A stretch of DNA of 64,000 bases from the NCBI RefSeq assembly GCF_039729145.1, contig NZ_CP155793.1:1612001-1676000 (forward strand). The letters run 5' to 3'. Below, in pieces: positions 45,241 to 54,624 of the stretch (the stretch's first letter is position 1; every line of letters begins with the position of its first letter). The notes beneath the pieces are model-generated. The model did no database searches and was not told where the DNA came from. It saw nothing but the letters and a program-made list of their open reading frames with translations. This DNA is from Microbacterium sp. SY138 (lineage in GTDB: Bacteria > Actinomycetota > Actinomycetes > Actinomycetales > Microbacteriaceae). The position numbers and the translations under genes were made by a program.

Positions 45241-47348
45241 GCGTTCTCCTTGGTGCTGTTGGCCGCGATGGTCTCGCGGGCGGCCGCGATGACGGCCTCG
45301 GTGGTGATGCCGAACTTCTCGAAGAGGGTCTTGTAGTCGGCGGAGGCGCCGAAGTGGTCGATGCCGACCGAACGGCCGCGGTCGCCGACGATGCCGCGCC
45401 AGCTGAGCACGGATCCCGCCTCGACCGAGACACGGGCGGTGACGGAGGCGGGAAGCACGCTCTCGCGGTACTCCGCATCCTGCTCGTCGAACCACTCCAA
45501 CGACGGAGCGGAGACGACCCTCACGTTCACGCCTTCCGCAGCGAGTGCCTCGCGGGCGTTCACCGCGAGCTGCACCTCCGAGCCGGTGGCCACGATGATG
45601 ACGTCCGGGGTGCCGTTGGGGGCCTCGGCGAGGACGTAGGCGCCCTTGGCGGCGTTGTCGGCCGACGCGAAGGTGTCGCCGGAGGCTGCGCCCTCGCCGC
45701 GTTCGAACACCGGGATGTTCTGGCGAGTCAGGGCGATGCCGGCGGGTCCCTCGTGGCGGCGGAGGATCTCCAGCCACGTCGCTGCCGTCTCGTTCGCGTC
45801 CGCGGGTCGCACGACTGTGAAGTTCGGGATCGCGCGGAGCGTCGCGAGCTGCTCGACGGGCTGGTGGGTCGGACCGTCTTCGCCGAGGGCGACCGAGTCG
45901 TGGGTCCAGACGAAGATGCTGGGCACGTTCATGAGCGCTGCGAGACGCACGGGCGGGCGCATGTAGTCGCTGAAGATCAGGAAGGTCCCGCCGAAGGCGC
46001 GCGTCGGTCCGTGGAGCACGATGCCGTTGATGATCGCGCCCATGGCGTGCTCGCGGATGCCGAAGTGGAGCACTCGGCCGTAGGGGTTGCCCGACCACTC
46101 GTGGGTCGACCACTCCGCCGGGATGAACGACGGCGCGCCCTTGATCGTGGTGAGGTTCGATTCGGCGAGGTCTGCCGAACCGCCCCACAGCTCGGGGAGC
46201 TCGGCAGCGAGGGCGTTGATGACCTGGCCGGACGCGGCGCGGGTCGACACCTCCTTGCCGGCTTCGAAGACGGGCAGCGCGCTCGTGATGTCGCCGGGCA
46301 GCTCGTGCGCCTCCAGGCGGTCGAGCAGGGCCTTCTTCTCGGGGTTCGCGGCGGCCCAGGCATCGAACGACTCCTGCCAGGCGGCACGGACATCGGCGGC
46401 GCGAGCTGCGAGTCCACGGGTGCGTGCGAGCACGTCATCAGCGACAACGAAGTTCTGCTCGGGGTCGAAGCCGAGCACCTTCTTGGTCGCGGCGAGCTCG
46501 TCGGCGCCGAGAGCGGAGCCGTGGATCTTGCCGGAGTTCTGCTTGCCCGGCGACGGCCAGCCGATGATGGTCTTGAGGATGATCAGCGACGGCTTCGAGG
46601 TCTCGCCCTTGGCGGTTTCGATCGCAGCGAACAGCTCGGCGACGTCTTCGACGTATTCGCCGGTCTTCTTCCAGTCGACGACCTGCACCTGCCATCCGTA
46701 GGACTCGTAGCGCTTCGCGACGTCTTCGGTGAAGGCGACGTTCGTGTCGTCCTCGATGGAGATCTGGTTGGAGTCGTAGATCGCGATCAGGTTGCCGAGC
46801 TGCTGGTGGCCCGCGAGCGAGGAGGCCTCGCTGGTCACGCCCTCCTGCAGGTCGCCGTCACCGGCGATCACGTACACGAAGTGGTCGAAGGGGCTCGTAC
46901 CGGCCGCAGCCTCGGGGTCGAAGAGACCGCGCTCGTACCGGGCGGCGTACGCGAAGCCCACGGCCGATGCGAGGCCCTGGCCGAGGGGGCCGGTGGTGAT
47001 CTCCACACCCTTGGTGTGGCCGTACTCCGGGTGGCCCGGCGTCAGTGAGCCCCAGGTGCGCAGCGCCTTGAGGTCGTCCAGCTCGAGACCGAAGCCGCCG
47101 AGGTACAGCTCGACGTACTGGGTGAGGGAGGAGTGTCCGGCCGAAAGGATGAACCGGTCGCGACCGAGCCAGTCGACATCGGTCGGGTCGTGACGCAGCA
47201 CCCGCTGGTAGAGGAGATACGCGGCCGGAGCGAGGCTCATGGCTGTGCCGGGGTGACCGTTACCGACCTTCTCCACGGCATCGGCCGCCAGGATTCGAGC
47301 GGTGTCCACCGCGCGTCGATCGATCTCATCCCACTGCAATTCCGACAC
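45237..47348 (-). CDS. tkt: Transketolase
   Basis: A thiamine diphosphate enzyme that moves two-carbon units between sugar phosphates. The product has about 703 residues. ThDP-binding residues lie in [18 protein letters not shown] and [13 protein letters not shown]. The C-terminal transketolase block includes [10 protein letters not shown] and the [20 protein letters not shown] stretch. The first gene of the operon. I prefer GTG at 47348 ([12 protein letters not shown]), which has AAAGGG seven bases upstream; ATG at 47354 is six bases earlier. A TATGCT hexamer on the minus strand at 47449-47454 may be its -10 box. Confidence 0.96.
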   Translation of the reverse strand: MSELQWDEIDRRAVDTARILAADAVEKVGNGHPGTAMSLAPAAYLLYQRVLRHDPTDVDWLGRDRFILSAGHSSLTQYVELYLGGFGLELDDLKALRTWGSLTPGHPEYGHTKGVEITTGPLGQGLASAVGFAYAARYERGLFDPEAAAGTSPFDHFVYVIAGDGDLQEGVTSEASSLAGHQQLGNLIAIYDSNQISIEDDTNVAFTEDVAKRYESYGWQVQVVDWKKTGEYVEDVAELFAAIETAKGETSKPSLIILKTIIGWPSPGKQNSGKIHGSALGADELAATKKVLGFDPEQNFVVADDVLARTRGLAARAADVRAAWQESFDAWAAANPEKKALLDRLEAHELPGDITSALPVFEAGKEVSTRAASGQVINALAAELPELWGGSADLAESNLTTIKGAPSFIPAEWSTHEWSGNPYGRVLHFGIREHAMGAIINGIVLHGPTRAFGGTFLIFSDYMRPPVRLAALMNVPSIFVWTHDSVALGEDGPTHQPVEQLATLRAIPNFTVVRPADANETAATWLEILRRHEGPAGIALTRQNIPVFERGEGAASGDTFASADNAAKGAYVLAEAPNGTPDVIIVATGSEVQLAVNAREALAAEGVNVRVVSAPSLEWFDEQDAEYRESVLPASVTARVSVEAGSVLSWRGIVGDRGRSVGIDHFGASADYKTLFEKFGITTEAVIAAARETIAANSTKENA

Positions 47349-47448
47349 GTTCATGCCCTTTCCGACAGTTTCGAGGGCGCCCGTATTCCCTGGCGCATCC
47401 GCATCATCACGGAGAAGTGTGCACATCGCCGGGCGCGCGAGTGTTTTC

Positions 47449-47454
47449 AGCATA
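47449..47454 (-). promoter_or_regulatory. Candidate -10 box TATGCT of the tkt operon
   Basis: Minus-strand TATGCT lies about 95 bases before the tkt start, in the divergent gap with ctaB. It would give a leader of about 90 bases. A plus-strand TACACT at 47513-47518 may serve ctaB. Confidence 0.35.
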
Positions 47455-47512
47455 GCGGTGACGTGCCTTGCGCTACGCGGGCCCGCGAGCGGGAACACGT
47501 CATCCCGTGTCA

Positions 47513-47518
47513 TACACT
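47513..47518 (+). promoter_or_regulatory. Candidate -10 box TACACT of ctaB
   Basis: TACACT lies 50 bases upstream of the ctaB ATG. The ribosome site is unclear: the purine stretch GGAGGAGG is about 20 bases from the ATG, and no nearer start exists in frame. Confidence 0.4.
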
Positions 47519-47568
47519 GGAGAGGTTGTCCGGTCACACGTGCGGAGGAGGCGATCGAGATCTCGACG

Positions 47569-48474
47569 ATGTCTGATCAGACCGTGAGGAAGTCGTCCAT
47601 CGGTCGCACGGTGAAGGCCTACGTCACGCTGACCAAGCCGCGTGTCCTCGAGCTGCTGCTCGTGTCGACCGTGCCGGTGATGTTCCTGGCGCAGGGCGGA
47701 CTCCCGAACCTGTGGCTCGTGCTGGCCACCGTCATCGGCGGCTCGCTGAGCGCCGGTTCCGCGGCGTCCTTCAACATGTACCTCGACCGCGACATCGATG
47801 CGCACATGCACCGCACCGAGAACCGCCCGCTGGTGACCGGCGAGGTCAGCCCGCGCGGCGCCCTGGTCTTCTCGTGGACGCTCGCCGTCGCCTCGACCGT
47901 CTGGCTCCTCGTCACGACGAACTGGCTCACGGCGGCCCTCTCGGCGACGGCCATCTTCTTCTACGTCGTGATCTACACGATGATCCTCAAGCGCCGCACC
48001 GAGCAGAACATCATCTGGGGCGGGATCGCCGGTTGCTTCCCGGTGCTCATCGGATGGTCCGCGGTCACCGGTTCGCTCGACTGGCCGGCGTTCATCCTGT
48101 TCCTCCTCGTCTTCCTGTGGACGCCGCCGCACTACTGGCCGCTGTCGATGAAGTACAAGGACGACTACGAAGATGTCGACGTTCCGATGCTGGGCGTCAC
48201 GCGCAACGCCTCGCAGGTCGGCCTCCAGGTCATCCTCTACGCGTGGGCCACCGTCGCCTGCTCGCTTCTCCTCATCCCGATCGCGAACATGGGGCTGGTG
48301 TACACCGTGTCTGCCACGGTGTTCGGCGGATGGTTCATCTACGAGTCGCACCGCCTCTACAACCGTGCGGTCCACGGAACCGAACCGCGTCCGATGCGCG
48401 TCTTCCACGCGTCGATCACTTACCTCACGCTGATCTTCGTGGCGGTTGCGGTCGACCCGCTGCTGCCGTTCTGA
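47569..48474 (+). CDS. ctaB: Protoheme IX farnesyltransferase (heme O synthase)
   Basis: Adds a farnesyl group to heme B to make heme O for cytochrome oxidase. The 301-residue integral membrane protein has about eight hydrophobic segments. Prenyl-diphosphate binding motifs are [19 protein letters not shown] (NxxxDxxxD form) and [20 protein letters not shown]. Later blocks include [19 protein letters not shown], which is also diagnostic. It is divergent from tkt and convergent with a small membrane protein gene. The next enzyme of the pathway, ctaA, lies 650 bases away on the other strand. Confidence 0.95.
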   Translation: MSDQTVRKSSIGRTVKAYVTLTKPRVLELLLVSTVPVMFLAQGGLPNLWLVLATVIGGSLSAGSAASFNMYLDRDIDAHMHRTENRPLVTGEVSPRGALVFSWTLAVASTVWLLVTTNWLTAALSATAIFFYVVIYTMILKRRTEQNIIWGGIAGCFPVLIGWSAVTGSLDWPAFILFLLVFLWTPPHYWPLSMKYKDDYEDVDVPMLGVTRNASQVGLQVILYAWATVACSLLLIPIANMGLVYTVSATVFGGWFIYESHRLYNRAVHGTEPRPMRVFHASITYLTLIFVAVAVDPLLPF

Positions 48475-48490
48475 CCCGGGTTACGTCTGA

Positions 48491-48536
48491 GACGACGGAG
48501 CGGCGCCGAGGAATTCCTCGGCGCCGCTCCGTCGTC
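48491..48536. terminator. Perfect 46-bp palindrome, probable bidirectional terminator
   Basis: Each half of 23 bases is the exact complement of the other, with GAATTC at the centre. It begins 16 bases after the ctaB stop, and the convergent membrane-protein gene ends at 48551. RNA from either strand would form a very stable stem. There is no T-run. Confidence 0.8.
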
Positions 48537-48550
48537 ATCCGTTCCGACGA

Positions 48551-49057
48551 TCAGCGGGTGATCGGCGGAGTGCTGTCCGGCTCGGCGTCGATCGCGGGCG
48601 CGCCGTTCGTGGCCGCGTCATTCGGGGCCGTGTCGTTCGTGGCCGCGGTCTCGGGAACGGCGTCGGTCGCCACGTCCTCGGACACAGGAGTGGCGTCGGT
48701 CGACGGCGTGGTGTCGACCGAAGGGGCGACCGCGACAGGGGCGGGCGTCTCGTTGGTCTCGACGGTCCAGTCGATCGCTTCGACGACGGCCGGGGCGGGC
48801 GTGGGGACGAGTGAACGTGCAGCGACGAGTCCGAGGGTCAGCAGGATGCCGACGATTCCGGCTGCGAGCACGCCGGCACCCACCACGACGAGCGACTGAC
48901 CGACGTATACCTCGACGCCGGTGGCGGTGCCATCGAGCAGCGTGGTCGTCATCGTGCCGATCTGACCGGAGATCAGCCAGGCGCCGACCGCCGTCGTGGC
49001 GAGGGACACGACCAGGAGGAGCCAGAATCCGATGCTTCGTGTGAGTGACTTGTTCAT
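48551..49057 (-). CDS. Small membrane protein with Ala/Thr/Asp/Pro-rich tail
   Basis: A 168-residue protein I recognise only as a Microbacteriaceae-type membrane protein; some relatives carry the name 'dinucleotide-utilizing enzyme', which nothing in the sequence supports. Two membrane helices are clear, about 8-28 and 53-80 (VVVGAGVLAAGIVGILLTLG). The C-terminal half is a low-complexity acidic tail rich in Ala, Thr, Pro and Asp. The ATG at 49057 is chosen because a GATGAT hexamer lies seven bases upstream; earlier ATGs at 49066 and 49069 overlap it. It sits between ctaB and ctaA. Confidence 0.68.
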   Translation of the reverse strand: MNKSLTRSIGFWLLLVVSLATTAVGAWLISGQIGTMTTTLLDGTATGVEVYVGQSLVVVGAGVLAAGIVGILLTLGLVAARSLVPTPAPAVVEAIDWTVETNETPAPVAVAPSVDTTPSTDATPVSEDVATDAVPETAATNDTAPNDAATNGAPAIDAEPDSTPPITR

Positions 49058-49064
49058 GCGGACC

Positions 49065-49070
49065 ATCATC
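49065..49070 (-). promoter_or_regulatory. -10-like element GATGAT of the small membrane protein gene
   Basis: On the minus strand GATGAT is followed by seven bases and the ATG at 49057. Confidence 0.4.
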
Positions 49071-49123
49071 GCCGACATCCTGATGAGTCGACGATGCGCC
49101 GCCTGTGGATCGCCTGTGCGGGG

Positions 49124-50230
49124 TCAGTCCGCGGCTGCGGCCGTGCGCTTGAGGTGCAGCACGACCACGGTGTAGGTCGCGGCGGAGAGCGAGGCCAAGA
49201 CCATGTGGATGCCGACGAGGACAGGCGGGAGGCCCTCTCTGGCCTGCCAGACGCCGACGCCGACCTGCACGAGGATCGCGAGGACGAGGACGAGCAGCCA
49301 CCGGCGCGGCTCGAGTCGCAGCACCCACGCCGCGACCGTGAGGAACAGCACTAGCGCCGCCAGGATGTAGCCCGGCCACGAGTGCACGTGTGCCAGCACG
49401 GTCGCGTCGAACCCGTGACGCAGCACATCGGCGTCGCCCGAGTGCGGGCCGGAGCCGGTCGTGAGCACGCCGAACACGATCGTGACCGCCAGAGCCAGGC
49501 CGGTCACGTGCGTGACGACGGCGAACCAGGCGGGCACCGCACGCTCGCGCGGTCCGGGGGAGGTCTTCAACCGCACGAGGAAGGCCGCGGTGATGCACAC
49601 GAGCAGCAGCGACGAGGTGTAGTGGAAGCCCACGATGAACGGGTTGAGTCCGGTGAGGACCGTGATGCCGCCGACGAGCGCCTGCGCGACCACGCCGATC
49701 AGCGTGAGCCAGGCGAGCAGGACGAGGTCCCGTCTCGCCGGAGTCGTGCGCACGGATCGGACAGCCGCGGCGATGACCGCGATGAGCAGGACACCGGAGG
49801 CGATCGGGAAGGCGGGGATGTGGAACGGAGCGGCGACGGCGTAGGCGACACCCGCGGCGACGAGGCCGCCGGCCGCGAACCAGAGCGCGTTGACGAGGCC
49901 GCGCTTCCCGCTGAACAGACGCAGCACCAGCAGCACCACGACCAGCGCGATGATCCCGACCACGCCGGTCATCAGACGGTTGCCGAACTCGATGATCCCG
50001 TGGATGCCCTGCACCTCGAGGATCGGCACCAGTGAGTCCGGCGTGCACAGGGGCCAGTCCGAGCATCCCAGGCCCGATCCGGTGAGACGGACGGCGCCGC
50101 CGGTGCCGATGATGATGGTCTCGCTGATGAACGACAACCACGCGAAGACCGTCAACGCGCGCCCCCAGGACGAGGAACGGGCGGGGACCGCCGGCGTCGT
50201 CGAGCTGGCGGGGATCATCGTCTCGGGCAT
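49124..50230 (-). CDS. ctaA: Heme A synthase (CtaA/COX15 family)
   Basis: Oxidises the methyl group of heme O to give heme A for cytochrome c oxidase. The product has 368 residues, with about eight membrane segments. Conserved features include GTGGAVRLTGSGLGCSDWP with the cysteine pair of GSGLGCSDWPLC, the histidine helices around EFGNRLM and HYTSSLLL, and HVHSWPGYI. The ATG at 50230 has GGAGGACTT directly upstream, a strong ribosome site. It is divergent from the suf operon. ctaB and ctaA flank one another here, supporting an aa3-type oxidase. Confidence 0.94.
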   Translation of the reverse strand: MPETMIPASSTTPAVPARSSSWGRALTVFAWLSFISETIIIGTGGAVRLTGSGLGCSDWPLCTPDSLVPILEVQGIHGIIEFGNRLMTGVVGIIALVVVLLVLRLFSGKRGLVNALWFAAGGLVAAGVAYAVAAPFHIPAFPIASGVLLIAVIAAAVRSVRTTPARRDLVLLAWLTLIGVVAQALVGGITVLTGLNPFIVGFHYTSSLLLVCITAAFLVRLKTSPGPRERAVPAWFAVVTHVTGLALAVTIVFGVLTTGSGPHSGDADVLRHGFDATVLAHVHSWPGYILAALVLFLTVAAWVLRLEPRRWLLVLVLAILVQVGVGVWQAREGLPPVLVGIHMVLASLSAATYTVVVLHLKRTAAAAD

Positions 50231-50288
50231 AAGTCCTCCGGACCGCACGGGACGCGGCGGGCATGGCCCGTCTGTCAGGCGGAACCTG

Positions 50289-50294
50289 TAGAAT
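50289..50294 (+). promoter_or_regulatory. Candidate -10 box TAGAAT of the suf operon
   Basis: TAGAAT, with a transcript start near 50301, would give a leader of about 160 bases ahead of sufB. No -35 hexamer stands out. Confidence 0.45.
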
Positions 50295-50309
50295 CGGATT
50301 GTTGCGATG

Positions 50310-50324
50310 AGCGCTGACAGCGCT
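50310..50324 (+). promoter_or_regulatory. Inverted repeat in the suf leader
   Basis: AGCGCT-GAC-AGCGCT, flanked by CGATG and CATCG that can extend the pairing with a bulge. It lies just downstream of the TAGAAT box, where a repressor or an RNA hairpin could act. In many Actinobacteria a SufR protein controls this operon, but no sufR gene is visible here. Confidence 0.35.
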
Positions 50325-50463
50325 GAAGCATCGTCAACAGTTTAGGCGCGATGGAAGCGCCGGTGATGAGGGCCCACCAACGGCACCCGCTCCCGCAGAC
50401 TCGACGGGGATCAGGTGTGTCGGGGCGGATGACACCGTTTGGGACCTGTGAGGAGAGTGTTGG

Positions 50464-51882
50464 ATGTCGGATGTGCTGATCGACCGCCCGGAGCTTGACG
50501 GTCTGGGGGTGTACGAATTCGGCTGGCACGATGAGGATGCTGCGGGTGCCATCGCGAAACGCGGCATCTCCGAAGACGTCGTCCGTGGGATCTCGAGCCT
50601 CAAGAATGAGCCCGAATGGATGCTGAAGACCCGTCTCAAGGGGTACCAGCTCTTCGGGCGCAAGCCGATGCCGACCTGGGGTGCAGACCTCAGCGAGATC
50701 GACTTCGACAACATCAAGTACTTCGTCCGCTCCACCGAGAAGCAGGCGCAGACGTGGGAAGACCTTCCCGCCGAGATCCGCGAGACCTATGAGCGCCTCG
50801 GCATCCCCGAGGCTGAGCGTCAGCGCCTCGTGGCCGGCGTCGCGGCTCAGTACGAGTCCGAGGTCGTCTACCACCAGATCCGCGAAGACCTCGAAGCCCA
50901 GGGCGTCATCTTCATGGACACCGACACGGCACTGCGCGAGCACCCCGAGTTCTTCGAGGAGTACTTCGGCACCGTCATCCCCGCAGGCGACAACAAGTTC
51001 GCCGCGCTGAACACCGCCGTGTGGTCTGGCGGTTCGTTCGTGTACGTCCCGAAGGGCGTGCACGTCGAGATCCCGCTGCAGGCCTACTTCCGCATCAACA
51101 CCGAGAACATGGGGCAGTTCGAGCGGACGCTCATCATCGCCGACGAGGACAGCTATGTCCACTACATCGAGGGCTGCACGGCTCCGATCTACAAGTCGGA
51201 CTCCCTGCACTCGGCCGTCGTCGAGATCATCGTGAAGAAGAACGCCCGCGTTCGGTACACGACGATCCAGAACTGGTCGAACAACGTCTACAACCTGGTC
51301 ACCAAGCGCGCCGTGGCGTACGAGGGCGCGACCATGGAGTGGGTCGACGGCAACATCGGCTCCAAGGTCACGATGAAGTACCCGTCGATCTATCTGATGG
51401 GCGAGCACGCCAAGGGCGAGACCCTGTCCGTCGCCTTCGCCGGTCCCGGTCAGCACCAAGATGCCGGCGCCAAGATGATCCACATGGCGCCCTACACGCA
51501 GTCGTCGATCGTCTCGAAGTCGATCGCTCGTGGTGGCGGACGTGCCGGATACCGCGGCGAGGTGCGCGTCGACGCGGCGGCGCACCACTCCGCCAACACG
51601 GTGCGCTGCGACGCTCTGCTCGTGGACACCAAGTCCCGCTCCGACACCTACCCGGCCATCGACATCCGCGTCGACGACGTGCAGCTCGGCCATGAGGCCA
51701 CGGTCTCGAAGGTGAGCGAGGAGCAGCTGTTCTACCTGCAGTCCCGCGGCATGCCCGAGGACGAGGCGATGGCGATGATCGTGCGCGGCTTCATCGAGCC
51801 GATCGCACGGGAGCTTCCCATGGAGTACGCGATGGAACTGAACAAGCTCATCGAGATGGGCATGGAAGGATCGGTCGGCTAG
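50464..51882 (+). CDS. sufB: Fe-S cluster assembly protein SufB
   Basis: SufB is the scaffold subunit of the SufBCD complex. The product has 472 residues. Conserved blocks include GLGxYxFGW near the start, [27 protein letters not shown]-type [13 protein letters not shown], and [11 protein letters not shown] with the conserved cysteine. The C-terminal [13 protein letters not shown] also matches SufD. The ATG is preceded by GAGGAG. It is first in an operon with sufD, a Rieske protein, sufC and an MIP18-type protein. Confidence 0.97.
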   Translation: MSDVLIDRPELDGLGVYEFGWHDEDAAGAIAKRGISEDVVRGISSLKNEPEWMLKTRLKGYQLFGRKPMPTWGADLSEIDFDNIKYFVRSTEKQAQTWEDLPAEIRETYERLGIPEAERQRLVAGVAAQYESEVVYHQIREDLEAQGVIFMDTDTALREHPEFFEEYFGTVIPAGDNKFAALNTAVWSGGSFVYVPKGVHVEIPLQAYFRINTENMGQFERTLIIADEDSYVHYIEGCTAPIYKSDSLHSAVVEIIVKKNARVRYTTIQNWSNNVYNLVTKRAVAYEGATMEWVDGNIGSKVTMKYPSIYLMGEHAKGETLSVAFAGPGQHQDAGAKMIHMAPYTQSSIVSKSIARGGGRAGYRGEVRVDAAAHHSANTVRCDALLVDTKSRSDTYPAIDIRVDDVQLGHEATVSKVSEEQLFYLQSRGMPEDEAMAMIVRGFIEPIARELPMEYAMELNKLIEMGMEGSVG

Positions 51883-53099
51883 TGACGGCCTCGACGACAG
51901 CGCCCGCCGAGGCGCAGAACACCGACGCGCCCGTGAGCGCGCACATCGATCCGGCGGCACAGGTCGCCGCCGCGGGATTCGTCCCCGTGCAGACCCGCTC
52001 GGAGCGCCCGCACTCCTTCGAGCCCGCTGATTTCGGCGCCCCGACCGGGCGCGAGGTCAACTGGAAGCACACGCCGATCGCGAAGTTCGGCGGACTCTTC
52101 ACCGACGAGCAGGGAGACGAGGACGCGGTGACCTATGGTCTCGGCGCGGCCGAAGCGTTCCTCGAGCCGTCTGCGGACGAGAAGGGCCCGTACGGCGAGT
52201 TCTTCCGCCCCGAGGATCTGCCGAGCGCCCTCGCGTGGAAGCACAGCCCCCGCGGTCTGCACATCCAGATCCCTGCTGAGGCCGAACTCGACGAGCCGAT
52301 CATCGTCCCCGTCGAGGGGAAGGGTGCAGACAAGCGCGCTTTCGGGCAGATCCTCATTGAAGCCCTCCCGCATTCGCGCGGCACCATCGTGCTCGCGCAC
52401 TCCGGTTCCGCGCAGTATGCGCAGAACGTCGAGATCATCGTGCGCGACGGAGCCAAGCTCACCGTCGTCAGTCTCCAGCGCTGGGAAGACGACGCGGTTC
52501 ACGCGTCCGCTCACCAGGCGACGGTCGGAGCAGACGCGACTCTCCGGCATTTCGTGATCAGCTTCGGCGGCGGAGTGGTCCGCGTCAACCCGAGCGTCGA
52601 GCTGACGGGCGCCGGGTCCGAGGGGTACCTGTACGGGCTCTCGTACGCGGATGCCGGGCAGCACCTCGAGAGTCAGGTCTACCTGCACCACAAGGGACCC
52701 CACACCAAGGGTGATGTCCTCTACAAGGGCGCGCTGCAGGGTGAGGGCGCGCACAGCGTGTGGATCGGCGACGTGTTGATCGGCGCCGACGCGACCGGAA
52801 CCGACTCCTACGAGGCGAACCGCAACCTGGTGCTGACGGAGGGCGCGCGTGCCGACTCCATCCCGAACCTCGAGATCGAGACCGGTGACATCCTCGGCGC
52901 CGGACACGCGAGTGCCACCGGTCGGTTCGACGACGAGCAGCTGTTCTACCTGCAGGCTCGCGGCATCACCGAGGAGGAGGCGCGACGTCTGGTCGTGCTC
53001 GGGTTCCTCACCGACATCGTGCAGCGCCTCGGCATCCCCGCCCTCGAGACCGAACTGCTGGCAGCGATCGAGACGGAGCTCGCCGAGGTGAGCGCATGA
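51882..53099 (+). CDS. sufD: Fe-S cluster assembly protein SufD
   Basis: SufD is the second scaffold subunit and is needed for iron acquisition. The product has 405 residues. The C-terminal part includes GHASATGRFDDEQLFYLQARG, conserved between SufB and SufD. The GTG at 51882 overlaps the sufB stop by one base. The N-terminal 60 residues are variable and rich in Ala. It is coupled to the Rieske gene by a four-base overlap. Confidence 0.95.
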   Translation: MTASTTAPAEAQNTDAPVSAHIDPAAQVAAAGFVPVQTRSERPHSFEPADFGAPTGREVNWKHTPIAKFGGLFTDEQGDEDAVTYGLGAAEAFLEPSADEKGPYGEFFRPEDLPSALAWKHSPRGLHIQIPAEAELDEPIIVPVEGKGADKRAFGQILIEALPHSRGTIVLAHSGSAQYAQNVEIIVRDGAKLTVVSLQRWEDDAVHASAHQATVGADATLRHFVISFGGGVVRVNPSVELTGAGSEGYLYGLSYADAGQHLESQVYLHHKGPHTKGDVLYKGALQGEGAHSVWIGDVLIGADATGTDSYEANRNLVLTEGARADSIPNLEIETGDILGAGHASATGRFDDEQLFYLQARGITEEEARRLVVLGFLTDIVQRLGIPALETELLAAIETELAEVSA

Positions 53100-53422
53100 C
53101 CGCCGAGCGCGTCTGCGGCGTCGCCGACCTCGAACAGGACATGCCGCTGCGCGTGGACCCGGGCGGCGTCCCCATCACGGTGATCAAAGACGGCGAGGGC
53201 GTCATCCACGCCATCGGCGACACCTGCACCCACGGCGACATCTCGTTGTCCGAGGGCTTCGTCGAGGGTGACACCGTGGAGTGCTGGGCCCATGGCTCCG
53301 CCTTCTCGTTGCTCACCGGCAAGCCCCAGAATCTCCCCGCATATGAGCCCGTCCCCGTCTATGTCGTCCAGATCGACGGCGACGACGTGCTCATCGATCC
53401 GACTGTGATTAAGGAAGTCTGA
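53096..53422 (+). CDS. Rieske [2Fe-2S] domain protein (non-heme iron oxygenase ferredoxin subunit)
   Basis: A 108-residue Rieske ferredoxin. The cluster motif is CTHGDISLSEG (CxH) and CWAHGSAFSL (CxxH), the 2Cys-2His set. It belongs to the oxygenase-ferredoxin type, but the surrounding genes are the suf operon and no oxygenase is near. In Actinobacteria this gene often sits between sufD and sufC, and its exact role there is not known. The ATG overlaps the sufD stop by four bases. Confidence 0.93.
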   Translation: MTAERVCGVADLEQDMPLRVDPGGVPITVIKDGEGVIHAIGDTCTHGDISLSEGFVEGDTVECWAHGSAFSLLTGKPQNLPAYEPVPVYVVQIDGDDVLIDPTVIKEV

Positions 53423-53425
53423 AGA

Positions 53426-54196
53426 ATGTCTGTTCTCGAGATCCGCGACCTGCATGTGACGGTCGAGACCGATGCGGGGACCACCCCGATCCTCAACGGA
53501 ATCAACCTCACCATGAACACGGGTGAGACCCACGCCATCATGGGCCCCAACGGCTCTGGCAAATCGACGCTGGCCTACACGATCGCCGGGCACCCCAAGT
53601 ACACGGTGACCTCCGGTTCGATCACGTTCGACGGCCAGGATGTCCTGGAGATGAGCGTCGACGAGCGGGCCCGCGCCGGCCTCTTCCTCGCGATGCAGTA
53701 CCCGGTCGAGATCCCCGGCGTCACGGTGACGAACTTCCTGCGCACGGCCAAGACGGCACTCGACGGCGAAGCGCCGGCGATCCGCGGCTGGACCAAGGAC
53801 GTCAAGGCGGCCATGTCGAACCTGCGCATGGACCCGAAGTTCGCGCAGCGCAACGTCAACGAGGGCTTCTCCGGTGGCGAGAAGAAGCGTCACGAGATCC
53901 TGCAGCTCGAGGTGCTGAAGCCGAAGTTCGCGATCCTCGACGAGACCGACTCCGGCCTCGACGTCGACGCGCTCAAGATCGTCTCCGAGGGCGTCAACCG
54001 TGCGAAGGAGTCCACCGGGCTCGGCGTGCTGCTGATCACGCACTACACCCGCATCCTCCGCTACATCCGGCCCGACTTCGTCCACGTGGTGGTCGCGGGC
54101 AAGATCGTCGAAGAGGGTGGCCCCGAGCTCGCGGACCGGCTGGAGAACGAGGGATACGACCGTTTCCTCGACCCTGCAGCCCCCATCGAGGCGTAG
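53426..54196 (+). CDS. sufC: Fe-S cluster assembly ATPase SufC
   Basis: SufC is the ABC-type ATPase that drives the SufBD scaffold. The product has 256 residues. Walker A is GPNGSGKST (about 35-43), the signature is FSGGEKKRHEILQL, and Walker B is AILDETDSGLD. The Glu-Thr-Asp form of the D-loop (DETDSGLDVDAL) is the usual SufC mark. It begins three bases after the Rieske stop. Confidence 0.97.
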   Translation: MSVLEIRDLHVTVETDAGTTPILNGINLTMNTGETHAIMGPNGSGKSTLAYTIAGHPKYTVTSGSITFDGQDVLEMSVDERARAGLFLAMQYPVEIPGVTVTNFLRTAKTALDGEAPAIRGWTKDVKAAMSNLRMDPKFAQRNVNEGFSGGEKKRHEILQLEVLKPKFAILDETDSGLDVDALKIVSEGVNRAKESTGLGVLLITHYTRILRYIRPDFVHVVVAGKIVEEGGPELADRLENEGYDRFLDPAAPIEA

Positions 54197-54199
54197 GCT
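54194..54199 (+). promoter_or_regulatory. -10 element TAGGCT of the MIP18-type gene
   Basis: TAGGCT begins with the sufC stop codon and is followed by six bases and the ATG at 54206. It would allow independent, leaderless expression of the last gene of the suf cluster. Confidence 0.45.
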
Positions 54200-54205
54200 G
54201 ATCGC

Positions 54206-54535
54206 ATGACAGCGACCCTCACGGACGAGAAGTACGACGCGGTCACCGAGGCTCTCAAAGACGTCATGGACCCCGAGCTCGGGATCAACGTCGTCGACCT
54301 CGGCCTCATCTACGACCTCGCCTGGGATGACGAGAACGATGCTCTCGTCATCCACATGACGCTGACCAGCGCCGGCTGCCCGCTCACGGACGTCCTCGAG
54401 GACCAGACCGCCCAGGCTCTGGACAGCGTCGTCGATCGCTTCCGGATCAATTGGGTCTGGATGCCGCCGTGGGGCCCGGAGCGGATCACGGATGACGGAC
54501 GCGACATGATGCGCGCCCTCGGCTTCGCTATCTGA
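54206..54535 (+). CDS. Metal-sulfur cluster assembly factor (MIP18/DUF59 family, SufT-like)
   Basis: A 109-residue MIP18-family protein that helps mature Fe-S proteins. The family core is VMDPELGINVVDLGLIYDL (in two parts), followed by the MTLTSAGCPLTDVL segment with the conserved cysteine. It lies ten bases after sufC and belongs to the suf cluster. It has its own -10-like element, TAGGCT, which overlaps the sufC stop. Confidence 0.93.
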   Translation: MTATLTDEKYDAVTEALKDVMDPELGINVVDLGLIYDLAWDDENDALVIHMTLTSAGCPLTDVLEDQTAQALDSVVDRFRINWVWMPPWGPERITDDGRDMMRALGFAI

Positions 54536-54624
54536 CCCCGCAGGAGCATTGCCGGAAGGCATCATCGGCGCGCGTCGGATCGGATGGCACCGCGACGGCG
54601 CGTGTCGGAACCTCGGGAGAACCA

